From Pochonia chlamydosporia 170 (taxonomy: Eukaryota > Ascomycota > Sordariomycetes > Hypocreales > Clavicipitaceae), in contig NC_035792.1 of the NCBI RefSeq assembly GCF_001653235.2, forward strand, positions 930,001 to 994,000: DNA of 64,000 nucleotides. The letters run 5' to 3'. A program made the position numbers and the translations under genes. Position 1 is the first letter of the stretch. Each line of letters starts with the position of its first letter. This document shows positions 11,396-23,191 of the stretch, in pieces. The notes beneath the pieces are model-generated. The model was not told the DNA's origin and searched no databases. It saw nothing but the letters and a program-made list of their open reading frames with translations.

Positions 11396-12975
11396 TTCTC
11401 ATCCCTCCCCACGCCCGGAAACCCCTCAACCCTCACCCCCTTCCCAAACACCAAACAATGACTCGACCCCCCAAAATGAAACATACCCAACTCATCCCCC
11501 TTCTTCACATGCTGTCCCTCCCGCACCGTAACATCACACGTACTCACCTCGTCCATCCCAATCCCCACAAAGCCCACCAGCCCAATCGCCTTCTCATCCG
11601 CCTCCAGCACAATGACCGCCCTCGTCGCCAGCGCCGACAAATACCCCTGCGCAACCGTAATCCCCCTCGTGTCAATCTTGACGTCCGTATCCCCGTCGTC
11701 TTCGTTGAGCGGCTCGCTGAAGTACGTCCCGTCCTGGACAAACGCGCGCTTCACTGTCCCCGAGACGGGCGAGTGCCAGCGGTGGTAGGACAGCGCCGAC
11801 AAAAACGCCTGGTAGATTGTGCCGCCGACGAATTTGTGCGCGAGGGGGTCGTGGGCGAACATGTCGACGAGGGAGTAGGGCTGGCCCTTGGCGAAGAACT
11901 TGTCGCGGAGGTTGATGTTGTGCTCTATGTTGAAGACTTTGGATTCGCAGGCGTTGGCGATGACGGTGTCGTCGGTGGGGGAGGCGACGGGGCGTGCGGA
12001 ATCGTGGAGTTTTCGGGTGAAGAAGTCTGCTGTTTGTTTAGTGTTGAGGCGGGTTGTGTGTAGGGATGGGAGATGTACCGTCCCAGGACTTGAAGCCCAT
12101 GTGTTTTGCGGTTGGGTCGCAGATGAACATTTCTTCAAACTTCATGTTGGACTTGTAGGGGGCGTTGGCGACTTGGACGAGGTCGTTGATGCCGGTTTGG
12201 CCGAACCAGCCTAGTTTGTGGTCGCCCAGGACTTCTGCTGATGCTGGTGACTGGCAGAGAGGTTAGAGTATATCTCAGACATTTGTGCTTGAGTTCAATG
12301 TCAAGACAAACTCACCTGCAGATATTTCCCCCATTCATTCAGCACCTTCTTCAACGCTCTGTTTACATCTGGATCTAAAAACGCCGCATGTCCACTAACC
12401 AACATCAGTATTTCCGCTTACCACAACTTAACGTAGAAGTGTCGTAAACATCCCAAGAAAAATACATACCTCGGCGTACCCATCGGGTAATCAAAAATAG
12501 CACACATTGGAACTCCCACTACGCCCACACTCTCCGCTGCCTCCGTCCACTCCGGCGCCCTCGTAACAATATGATTCAGCACCTGCAGCATATGCTTGTA
12601 GTCGCGAATCTGCTTCACCCCAGTTGGATCATGCCAATATGGGTGCTTCCGGGGAATTTCGTCAAACATCTGCACAAAGTACATGTACACACGGGAATTT
12701 CCCTCAATGAGCTGCTTGAATTCCTCGAGGGCGGGCGTGAGCTTTTCCTCGGGGTGCGAGTCGATGTAGGAGGTTATGTTGGAGAGGTATTGCCGATGGA
12801 CGCGATGGTCAGCAGGGAGCCATGCGCCGGGTCTGAGAAAACATGTTAGCAGTAGTTTCAAGGCCAGAATGAAGGGCAATGGCTCGGCGTGGTCGAGCTT
12901 CATCTGCTGGCTCACTTACTTATGGATGCGGAAGTGGGCGGGGATATGATGGTGGTCGCCATGTTGAGTAACCAT
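11356..12975 (-). CDS. pyruvoyl-dependent decarboxylase of the phosphatidylserine decarboxylase family, PsiD-like (aromatic amino acid decarboxylase type)
   Basis: Five exons join in frame: 12920-12975, 12470-12832, 12316-12394, 12079-12250 and 11356-12026, giving 446 aa. The C-terminal half is the PSD catalytic domain: YHRWHSPVSGT, VLEADEKAIGLVGFVGIGM, STCDVTVREGQHVKKGDELG, and the self-cleavage site in MFHFGGSSH, where the serine after GGS should become the pyruvoyl group. The N-terminal half (LSNITSYID, YFVQMFDEIPR, DDFFTRKLHDSARPV) lacks a mitochondrial targeting or membrane segment. It matches the soluble fungal branch that includes the Psilocybe L-tryptophan decarboxylase PsiD, not the membrane PSD of phospholipid synthesis. 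Expected reaction: decarboxylation of an aromatic amino acid to its amine (inferred by family). It is convergent with the GST gene, and its 3' end is part of a tandem repeat. Confidence 0.85.
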
Positions 12976-14081
12976 CTTGAATGAATGAATTGATCAAAAC
13001 CTGCGTATGCACCTCAATTGGCATTCAATCGACCTGTAAATGACTTGTCAAGATGAACAGGAAACAATGAAAATTATTTGGCAGAGCTTACATATATGGC
13101 GGCGGATAAACTTTATGAGAGCTCAGCTCCCCACAATCGGCCGATGATGCCGCTTGCAATGCAGCTCAACGTCGAAGCTGTCGGAGCTCGGCACGGCTCC
13201 AACACGCCGCACCGTCATCGATGATGTAAAGCAACGCCAACAATCCAGTCAGAAAACTCTCGAGCACCATACCTTCCCAAGGCAAGGTCCCATCTCAATG
13301 CAATATCACCCGATTTGCGACACCAGCCATGTTAATAATGTCTTTATTGATATCTAACTTGGTCCATCATTGGTCGAAAAGTCCATCCTCAGGAGAGGGG
13401 GTATCTATACACTCAAGAATCCGAAAGTTCCTCCGTCAAGTTTTTCGATGCGCTCCAGGCGTAAGTCGCCATTGTAGAATTGCTACTACGCAACAAATGC
13501 TCCATAAATGAAACAAACAGTGCTCCCGGACGTCCTACATCGGCCAATGCCCAATGCCAACAACAAAAGTGTTCCACCAAGCTGTGAGATGAACATGGCC
13601 ATTCATATTCCAATCAGAATGGCGGCGTAGGCGAGTACTCGGATGCAGTAGTATGATTAAACGCGTATGTTAAGAAACGTAGGCAGGATGCCAAAAGTCT
13701 GACCAAAAAAGGCCAATAACTTGTGATCATTATCGCTGTATCTGATCAAATCGTAGTTGGTATCCCATCGAATCGAATGGAGAGAATCAAAAAATCTCCT
13801 CGTTGAATATCGTCGCCGTGTTTCACCTCGATGCGACGCCGTGAAAAAAAATATAAAGGTGACAAATGAAACCGTAAGAGTCGCTAGGCTGGATAATTGG
13901 GATGAAAAATGGAATAAAATAAAAACAACAAAATGTACTTAAAATAACACAAAAGGCTGAAAATCGGTATATGTAAATCACGATTCGTAAAGTCGTAAAC
14001 GGTCTCGCTGAAGGAAGGATGCCCAAGGGCCAAGTGGCAACGGAGAGAGACCCTCCAGGCCGCCGAGGCAGAAACGTGCCA
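12976..14081. other. intergenic; promoter of the PsiD-like gene and 3' flank of TeaR
   Basis: About 1.1 kb with no credible frame. The decarboxylase promoter should lie just above 12975 on the minus strand. An A-rich run (GTGAAAAAAAATATAAAGG) lies at about 13841-13860 near the TeaR 3' end. Confidence 0.5.
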
Positions 14082-15810
14082 TTACATTATCACGCAGCAC
14101 CCGCATCCTGCCTTCTTCTCAGCTTCTTCCTCTTCCTGTCTCATTGGTTCGACCGTTTGGGGTTGGGAGACTGGTTGCATTGGTCCAGGACCCTTGGAAC
14201 TTGCTACAGGGCTGACCGGAGGCTTGTCCGAGATCTTGGGCATTGTAGAGTATGAGCTCTGCTTTGGACTCTTCGTGATACCGGGTTTCAAAGGCCATTC
14301 TCCCGCTTGTTGAGCATCTTCCTCCTCTTGAGGGAGAGGCTCTTTCTCCTGTGGTTTCGGAAGTTCGTGGTCGTTGAGCGGTCGGAATTCCTTGTCATAG
14401 ACGTCGCCAAACTTCCCTTCCCTCTCCCACATTTCTTGTCGCAGGCGTTTGGCGACCGTGGGTAGCAGCTGTTGATCCGGAGGCAACCGCGGGTCCGGCT
14501 TGTACGCATCGAACATCCACGGTGGGTCGCCCTCGGGTTGCTTGCTAGCAGCAGATGGTTCTCCAGATCGTGTGGGTGGGCGGTTTCCACTCGCATCTCT
14601 GGTAGGACCGGATCTAGTCTTCGGCCGACTGGCTGTGGTGCTGGTCTTTGATGCCGTTGAGGCCTTTCGCACAGTGCTTTTCTTTGGTGAACCCTCTGTG
14701 ACTGATCGCTTTCCATTGGCAGGTCGGTTGCAATTGTTCACTACTTCGAAGTCCTTGGTAGAAGCACTGGCACTTCGAGACCGAGTTTTGGTGTAGGCAA
14801 TGGTATCGCCATCCATGGATTCAATGCGTCGGACAGAAGGAGATCCGCGATCCAAGTAATCTTGTGGGATAGGCGCGGGGCTGATCTTGGCTACCGGGAT
14901 TTTTGTGCCTCCCTTGAGACACTGCGAGGCAAAATAGGCATTAGCCTCCTCTTCAGCAATCTCTTCTGGCGTCCTCAAGTCCCAGTGCTGGGCCGGGGGT
15001 TCTTCCTCGCCAACATGATCCATGTTGGCGGAATCATGGCGCTGTCGCTGTTGATGCTGATTGTCAAAGTCCATGGAACTCTGATTCCGAGGGCGTTGCT
15101 GGTTGTCGTAATCGACGGAATTTTGCCCCCTGGGACGTCTTTGCCTACTCGAGGCTCGCACCTTTGGTATTATGAAGCCAGCGGCCTGGAGCTCCTCGCT
15201 TTCAATCTTGGCTAACTTGTCCCGGTGAATCCATTTGGAATCCTCCTCACTGTATTCTAAGCCCAAGGTTTGTTGAATCTGCCGTCTGCGTTCATCCAAA
15301 GCTGCTTGCTTTCCGAGCGACGTACCATCCGAGGCGCTCGGTAGGGGTTGTCGGGGCTCAATGGCCAGAGCAGGTGATAGTCCTGAAGTTCCATCTCCTG
15401 ACTTGGCCCATCTGGCGGAACTGAGGTTGTCGACAGAGTGCATTTTGCGAGCGGCCATTTCAAAATGGTTGCTGGTTTGGCCATACGAGGAAGACAGTGC
15501 ATTGCCATTCTGTGAACCGAGGGGGCTTCGCAAGGGTTTTTCTAAACTGGGAGCGTCGTTCTTGTCTTGCATCGTGTTCTGTGGGTGGTTGCCATTAGCC
15601 AAACTACTGAGCCACTAACAATGGATGAAACCTCCCAGCAATGCTTGCGTTTCTGTGGGTAGACACTCGTGGTCGAATAACTCTGGGGTATTTCGGACTT
15701 GGTCTTACCTCTGACTGTCCAGCGGAAAGCTCCCACATGTTTTCTCCATGGCTGCTGCTCGGCGGTGTCAAAGCCGTAGCTCCCGTGGGAGCTGATGAAA
15801 CGGCGGCCAT
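14082..15810 (-). CDS. teaR: cell-end marker receptor TeaR (Mod5-like), prenylated
   Basis: Exon 1 (15709-15810) encodes MAAVSSAPTGATALTPPSSS and on to QSE. One intron follows, then exon 2 from about 15614 to 14082; total about 544 aa. The 3' splice site is ambiguous: GTTAG before 15614, or CCACAG further in with a good GCTAAT branch site; both keep frame. The protein is polar, Ser/Pro/Arg-rich and mostly disordered. A conserved C-terminal block begins PPWMFDAYKPDPRLPPDQ and continues TVAKRLRQEMWEREGKFGDV. It ends in CGCCVIM, a CAAX box (CVIM) preceded by extra cysteines that could be palmitoylated. TeaR/Mod5 is the prenylated plasma-membrane receptor that anchors TeaA/Tea1 and microtubule plus ends at growing hyphal tips. 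Identification rests on the C-terminal block and CAAX tail. Confidence 0.82.
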
Positions 15811-18800
15811 GGAATGTTGGGTGGCTTAGGGAGCCGGCTACCCCTTTCTCGAGGTTGAAAAGGTGAACACCAAGAAGATAGGTGGGGGCACGATTCGCGT
15901 CGAGGTGATTTATGTGAGGCTTCGTATGATAATTTGCTCGAGAATTATACAAGAACAGTTTCGAATTTGGTCGTCGCCAAGTTTCGGTCGCGTCGATCGC
16001 AGAGGAGGGAGGAGGCTGAATGTTGTGGCGCTGGAGTGGTTCTTGGTCTGGTGGGAGTTGTGTGGATGGATGCTGGGCCAAGTGCAAGAGTCACAGAGAA
16101 GGGAATCTTCTGGACGACGTGCAATGAACGATTGGCACTTGCAGACCAACAGGCAACGTCGGCCTGAAGCAATTCATGCAACAGCACGATGGCCAAGAAT
16201 GTGTCGAGAAAATCAGTGGGGAGAAAGAAGGGAGATTGGGGAGGGGGCGTGGGAGGTGAGGTCTGGTGAGCTGAGGTGAGCAGAGGCTGGCTGGCACCTT
16301 GACTTTTTTGAGATTTGGAGAGGAGTTTGGACAAGGGAAGCTTGCAACTGCAGGGGTAGTGGCAACAGCGTGTCTTGCCGTGCTGTCTGATGCTGATGGT
16401 CTACCAGCAGGCTTTGACAAGGGACATGATGGCTATAAGAAGAGTCTGGTCCGGATGGGGATGGAAAGAGCAAGTTGTAAGTTACTGCACGAACTGGTGC
16501 TTGGAATTAGGCCTGATGATGGATGTGATGATGCTCCGTGTTGCAGGTGGAGATGGACGGACGTGTGTCTTGATGTCGAAGCGGGTGAAGACGCGCTTCG
16601 AGGAGGCTGGGAACAAGATGATAAAGCGAGCGACAGACATCCGAAGCTCAATGCACACGGACACCAGCCAGTCTAGATATCTAGATCTTCAGTTGGACTT
16701 TGACCTGCAATGAATAGTCTGATCCGGTCTGGCTGGTCATGATTGATGGGTTGAGGCCTGCTGGGGATAATTGGTGCAGCGCATTACAGTGCCGTCAAAT
16801 TGGTTCGAGCTTGAGCGGGTCGACAGGGTTCATGATGCGCCACAGGGCGGAAGCAATCTGCTTGGTCATGGGTTCAGCTTCGTGCTTGCTTATTCTGGTC
16901 AGGTAGCCCGGAGCACTGGGGATTTCATTGATGATAATTATTGACGGTGGGCTGCATTCAAGTTGGTGCAGTTGCCAAGAGGCCATGGATGCTGCGGCCT
17001 CATTCGATGCGGTTGAGGATCCAATATCTGAATCTTCAGATGTCAATCGACATCGGGGTGACTCCGGACAAGAAGGGACTGGAGCGCCTGGTCCGTCCAA
17101 TTCTGCTACATGAAGAGACATGGCACGAGCATTGACTTCCAGATGCCAACTAGAGCCCCTGGCTCTCCATGAAGCCCGGCGCTAATAAAAGCGCTGACAG
17201 TCCAGATGTCCGGTCTCGTCTGGTGCCAGTGGGAGCTGCTCTCGCTTTGGGCCTGGGGGCGCCGGGTGCTCCAGGTACTGGCTGGTCCACTTGGGGCTCT
17301 TCCCGGTGCCAGAATTACAGGGGTCTCAGGGGGGCACAAAGTGCGCAAGCTTGCCACATGCAGGCTGGATCCAGTTGTTTGGGTTCAAATGGCAGGAGCT
17401 TTTCCAATCGGCAGCTCCAACCAGCCTCCTTGAACCTTCATCAATCATTGAGGCTAATTTTCCACTCACCAAATTTATCATCTCTCAACTGCTGTGTAAC
17501 CTTCGTCTCCAGTCCGTCCCAGCTGGTCCGTGTGATATCATCTCGTTTAATTTCGCCACGGCCCAACCAAGACAACCAAGGCCCATCCCCGTGGGTTAAA
17601 ACCACCAAGACTCCAAATCGGGCTTCTCCGTACGGTGCACCGTGGTGTTACGCAAATATCCAGCAAATTATCACGTCTCGTCTCGTTCCATCAGATTTCA
17701 ATTGTTCTGTACTAATTTTCTCCAGTTTGGCAACTCACCTATCGGTGTGGCGTCGATGGACGCGGTGGCACGAAGAACACGGCATCGTTGCAACCCTGCC
17801 AGCATCTCGGATCAACGACATCTTATTGCCATCTGCCGATTGAAAGCTTCCACGAGGGGCATGCTGTTGGGTGGCCCATGTCGTCGTTCTTGCGGCATTT
17901 TCCCTCTTTTCTTTCTTCCCTTCTTTTGTTTTTATTTTTTATTTTGTCCTTTCCTGAGACACCGCCTGGCAAGGTGCCTGGTTCATGGCGTCGATATTCG
18001 AAACGCCGCTGACGGGGCGTTTTTGTGTCAGCTATCGTCTCCTCCCGCAGGATGATGAACCGATGATGTTTGACTCGACGCATTTTTGCAGAACCACGAT
18101 TCCGAATGCAACCTTGATCCTATTAGCACAAATTTGTGACAGTGACGGCCTGTCCGGAGAAAACGGTAGCAAAGCGGATCAGCTTCATTGGAACTTGGCA
18201 AGGACGCGTCTCATGGGCCAGATTAATTATCCACAGATGACCGTCAAGGTCGCGGCTTTGCTGTGCAACCACTTATTCTGCCCGATACCGCGTCAACCCA
18301 ACTACGCTGAGCTCTCAGCAAGGGCATATCGCGATGCTTCTGTGCAGAGCGCCCATCGTGAACATCGAGCATTACTGGCCATAGATCCAACAGCCAACTT
18401 TGACTTCTGCCAACACGCCAAACAGTGCGGTAGCACTTCCTTCCTATCCCAACAACCAAATTCATCGTCAAAGTGTACTCTGCAGAACCTGTGCCGTTCC
18501 TACCAGGGGTTGGTAGCCAGGCGTCCGTGACCACCATCCGTCCAATATCACACCAGTCTAATCGCGCCTTCATCTCGCCAATTTTGGAACCATGAGCCGA
18601 TCAGGAAGCCGATGCTACCATATGCAGGGACCAAAATTGACCAGTTGCAAAGTAGGTTCTCAATTGGTAATGAGCTAAAATGGCCTCTTGGACCTCTTGG
18701 ACCTCTGTTTATCATGTACTTCGTACGATGTTGCCCACGTTGACAAGAGCTGTTCCAAATTGTGATAGAGCCATGTAATCTGAGGGTGGTTCAAATTCAA

Positions 18801-19710
18801 GTCAATGAGATGAACCTTAAGAAGGACTAAACGCTTCCAAGTGAAGGCTTTGAGAGTACTATTCCAATGGTGCATCCTGGATCAACCGCTTTATATTTTG
18901 GAATGTTATCACGATCTCATCCGGGATGGTGACAATCAGGACGGCTAGGATCAATGCCATGCTTTCCCATCCTTGATCCCGCATCTGCCAGTCCTGGATC
19001 TTTGCATCGACTTGTTACTCCGTCATTTATGCACCCAGCCTTGTGAGACATGTAAGCTTCCATTACCTAGGCAGTTGCCTTGTATCCAACGATGGTAATC
19101 CTCTTTTCCGTGTGCAACCGTGCGGACGGAACGTAGCACATGTCGCCTTCAAACCACAAGCGGAAGACATGTTTCCGATTCTTGCTTCTTCACCCCGCAT
19201 CAGCTTGTTTCACGAAGAATAAAATAAAAGAAATTCTAGTGCTGGTCGTACAAACAGAAAAAGCAAATATACACTGCAAAGATTCCTCTTCGGGGCTACT
19301 CATCTTACCAACAAGATGAAGTTTACTTTTGGAGACGGCCAGGTTTAGCCACAGCCAACCGATGGGCTCCATAGACTGGCCAAAACGAGCCATGGCACAC
19401 AACGTTGCCATCCTGACTCACTCCCAATGTGCAATTCAGTCATCACAATCGTCCGTCAGAATGCGCCATCGACCAACCTCAGCTATGGCCACATCATCAA
19501 AAGAAACACTCCTACCACATCCAAAGCCCTTTCGTCAGTCGGGCCGCCACAGCGCATTCCAACGGCTATTCTTGGATACATGGCACCTTGTCTGAGATCT
19601 CGATACACAGGCATCACCCACATTCCGCATCTGCAACTCGATGCAAACTACTCTTTCATTGGCAGCACTTTAATCCCGTCGGTATTGGCGTTTGGCCATC
19701 AACTCTCACA
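15811..19710. other. long intergenic region, no convincing gene
   Basis: About 3.9 kb. The part next to TeaR (15.8-16.7 kb) is C/T-rich on the minus strand, as expected for a fungal promoter and 5' leader, and gives spurious Ser/Pro frames. A poly-pyrimidine block (TTTTCTTTCTTCCCTTC...) lies at about 17900-17950. The longest frame, 17169-17843 (+), has no recognisable domain and biased composition. A non-coding RNA or a long-leader promoter cannot be excluded. Confidence 0.45.
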
Positions 19711-20711
19711 ATGGCAGAATCAAAACTCCGCCGAACGAGAATCGTTTGCATCTCGGACACGCACAACTGCACTGTGAAGCTTCCAAAGGGAGATGTTCTG
19801 ATTCACGCTGGGGATATGACGAACCAAGGAAGCTACTCAGAGGTATGTTTTGAAGACTTGTATGTAACACAACTCAACATGCTAAGTTATTTATAGCTCT
19901 CAAAGACAGTCAAATGGCTTGAAGAAGCCGACTTTGAAGCTAAAATCGTAATTGCCGGTTCGTAGATCTACTCTAATGCTGCGTATATCAAACTAACCAA
20001 AACACAGGGAACCATGACTTGACGCTAGACACAGACTTTTACGCACAGCACGGCTCAACATTTCACAATCAACATCCCCAATCTCCCTCGAAATGTCTCC
20101 AACTACTCACCTCTTCTCCATCAATAACATACCTCCATCATGAGGCAACCACCATTCAGCTACGTTCTCCCCAAGGACCACACACACAATTCAGAGTCTT
20201 TGGATCACCATATTCGCCGCGATACGGCCTCTGGGCATTCTACTACGACGTCCCAACTGCATCTGACGATCACTCGGAACTTCCCAAATTGTGGGACGAC
20301 ATCCCACCTCACACTGACATTGTGGTGACACACACGCCGCCAAAGGGTTGCTGTGATGAGGCGGACACTTTGCAAACTGGGTGTGAAGCTCTCAGGAGAG
20401 CACTCTGGCGAGTTCGACCACGGCTTGCCGTCTGTGGTCATGTGCATAGTGGACGGGGCACGGAGCGTGTGACTTGGAACCAGGACAAGATGTTTGATGT
20501 CTTGCGTGTTGCGCCTTGGGAGGACCCTGGTGCTGGGAATAATAAGCTGAGTTTGGTGGATCTCAGCGGGAGGAAGGGACCGTTGTTGGAAGAGGGAGAG
20601 ACTTGTGTGGTGAATGCTGCGATTATGAAGAGCAGTTTTCCGCATGTGGGTGGGAAACAATTCCACAAACCGATTGTTGTTGATGTGAACTTGCCGGTTT
20701 GGGGGGAGTAG
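19711..20711 (+). CDS. calcineurin-like metallophosphoesterase (MPPED1/239FB type)
   Basis: Three exons, 19711-19842, 19897-19957 and 20008-20711, give 298 aa. All metal-binding blocks are in order: ISDTHN (D-x-H) near residue 15, LIHAGDMTNQGS (GD), IAGNHDLTLD (GNHD) spanning the second splice junction, VVTHTPP, and AVCGHVHSGRG (GHxH). These bind the two-metal centre of the phosphoesterase fold. The length and the short form of the motifs match the MPPED/239FB-like fungal proteins, probably cyclic-nucleotide or general phosphodiesterases; substrate unknown. There is no signal peptide. The GNHD motif only forms after splicing, which confirms that intron. It stands alone between long spacers. 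Confidence 0.92.
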
Positions 20712-21324
20712 TTCACAGAGCATAATATGGGATATATCTCATGCAGATGGCAGGTTCGCGGTGTTGTGGACAGCAAGGCGAACTCAGCAGCGGCAAGATC
20801 AAGATCAATTGCTGTCTGGATGATCGTGAGGACGGCGTGTTATCTTAAGGCTCACTTCTGACGTTTACAACTCAATGTTGCTATATATGCGGCAGCAATA
20901 GGCTCTGGTTTGGGACTTGTAGCAACACTCGAAAGCCGATGCTCCGGTTCCGTAAACAACGGCAATAGGATAACCGATTTGGGAGTCATTGTCACAGCAC
21001 AAGCTCCTGAATTCACTCGGGAGGGTTGGATGGTCCTCAATGGGACGATGTCTCCAGAGATATTGTTTGACGTAGGGGCAGCAATAATACCAAACCAAAG
21101 TCCCTTGTAGCTAGTGATTCGGACAGGGGAACAGAGAGTCACTCATCGGATATTACCCAGGGCCAACAGGAAGTCCTTCAAGCACGTGATTGGTCCCCTT
21201 TGACTTGCATCAATATCCTGGGCCGTCATCTCCTACTTTATTTACATCCATTTATTGTAAGGCGTCCCCATTACAGTCTCCATACTCTTAACATTGGGAA
21301 CACGAGCGCAGCAAATTGTATTCA
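20712..21324. other. intergenic
   Basis: About 0.6 kb between two plus-strand genes. No frame is convincing. It should hold the promoter of the kinase-like gene that starts at 21325. Confidence 0.5.
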
Positions 21325-23007
21325 ATGATACCACCTGAGAAACCCATCTCGCCTCTCGGACCAGGAATCAGCCTTCTGACTTTAAAGGGCAGCATTACCT
21401 ACAGTGAAGCTGCGGACCAAGAGAACTATGTCCTACACCGACTTACCTATTGGCAGAAGAGGGAAGACTTTCTCAGATATCTCTTGCAGCATACAAAGGA
21501 AATAGAAGATATTGTGACATGCTACCTTCGACTGAGCAGGGCTGAGAAGTGTCGGCTTTCGTGTTCCGAAGAATGGGTTCACGGCAGCTTCAACGTCTGC
21601 CTGCCGGTATATATCGATAATTGGAGACACCGACCAGGCGGACGAGTGATGATTCGCTTTCCACTTCCATTCAAAGTAGGCGGCTCTGGTAATGCTGAGG
21701 AAAAGGTCCGCTGTGAAGCGGCCAGCTATGCCTGGATTCGTGAGAACTGTCCAGAAGTTCCAATCCCTTACTTGTGGGGGTTCTCCTTTGCTGGTCATAC
21801 AGAGGGAGCAACCGGGCTGAGTGTAAGTGATCCTCTACACATAGAGGCAGAAATATAACTTGGCGAAGTTTTCATGCTCATCCCAGTTCTCCGAGCTTAG
21901 TTTCTCACCTTGGAAAATGCACCCTTTCTCGTCAGACTCTTCCATGCCATTCGACGCCGTGTCTTCTCCCTGTTTGGCAGCGCCACTCCTAGTCAATATA
22001 TCCGTTCAAGTCGTCCTTACACTTTGGATACAGGACATTTGGTGATCGATTACATCGAAGGAGCCGATGACAAGATGTTATCAACGACTTGGGAGGAGCA
22101 GCGGCATGACAAGAACCGTAGGACTAATCTATTTCGGGGCCTATCGCGCATCATGCTTACTTTGGGGAAAATCCCATTGCCACGCATCGGTTCATTCACG
22201 ATGGACGATTCCGGAGTGATTAGCTTGGCAAACCGCCCTTTGAGATTTCAGCTGCATCAACTGGAAAACGAAAGCATCCCAACAGGTATCAACAAAGACA
22301 CCACTTATGTTGCAACTGAATCCTACCTGTTAGATGTGCTCGCCTGCCATGAGAGCCAACTAGTTCATCAACCAAACGCCGTTAATGACGAAAAAGACTG
22401 TCGTTCACAAATGGCCACCATTGCCACCATGAGAACACTCGTTCCGCACATGGTGCGTCGGGATTTGCGCCATGGCCCATTTCTCTTTATGTTGACTCAC
22501 CTTCATCAAAGCAACATTTTTGTCGATAATGACTGGAACGTTACGTATCTCATCGATCTAGAATGGGCGTGCTCATTACCTGTCGAGATGCAGCATCCCC
22601 CATACTGGTTGACTAGCCAAGCCGTCGATTGCCTAGTTGATGACGACCTCGTTGAATTTGATAAGATGTATCGAGAATTTCTAGACGCCTTCTCCCACGA
22701 GGAGACATTACTGCTTACGACTTTCCGAGACCAAAAGTCTGCGTTGTCTCGGACGCAAATTATGAAACGAGGCTGGGAAGATGGCAATTTCTTCTATTTT
22801 CTAGCTTTGGATAGTATCTCTGGGCTTTACGGTATATTTATGCAGAATATCCAGCAGAAATTCGATTACCCCGTCAAATACGATGACTTTCGCCGCATCG
22901 TCGCTCCGTACTTTCGGCGGCAGAGCGAGGAATTTGTTCGGGCAAAAGTCCAGCAAAAGAACGAGTATGACAAACAGCTGAAGGAATGTTTTCAGGTTCA
23001 GCTTTAA
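21325..23007 (+). CDS. APH-like fungal phosphotransferase (aminoglycoside phosphotransferase/choline kinase fold), catalytic Asp apparently replaced
   Basis: Two exons, 21325-21822 and 21901-23007, give about 534 aa. The 78-nt intron ends at CTTAG, the only acceptor that keeps frame. Features: EEWVHGSFNVCLPVYI and RVMIRFPLPFKVG (N-lobe with probable ATP-binding lysine/arginine), EKVRCEAASYAWIREN, VIDYIEGADDKML, then the Brenner-type loop THLHQSNIFVDNDWNV and YLIDLEWACSLP (metal-binding IDLEW). This is a large, expanded family in hypocrealean and eurotialean fungi with unknown substrates. The usual loop in the family reads TDLHQSNIF; here the aspartate is His (CAC), a single-base change from GAC, so catalysis may be lost. 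It is convergent with the gene at 23192-23755. Confidence 0.82.
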
Positions 23008-23191
23008 TTCTTAGAGTCATGTATTAGACAGTCGCTACATGAGGCCTTCTGCTTTTGTCCTTTCTCGACATGCGAGCCGTTCATTCGGCTTGAATATCCC
23101 ACAACCAGGGCTTTAGAAGCAATGACTCTCTCATATTTAGAGAAGCAAGTCAAGAAATGCAATATAAACTGGTTGTCTCATATGTCCCCAA

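Noticed and set aside
17169..17843. 224-codon plus frame
   Set aside because: Biased composition, no domain and overlap with other frames; consistent with chance in GC-rich leader DNA.
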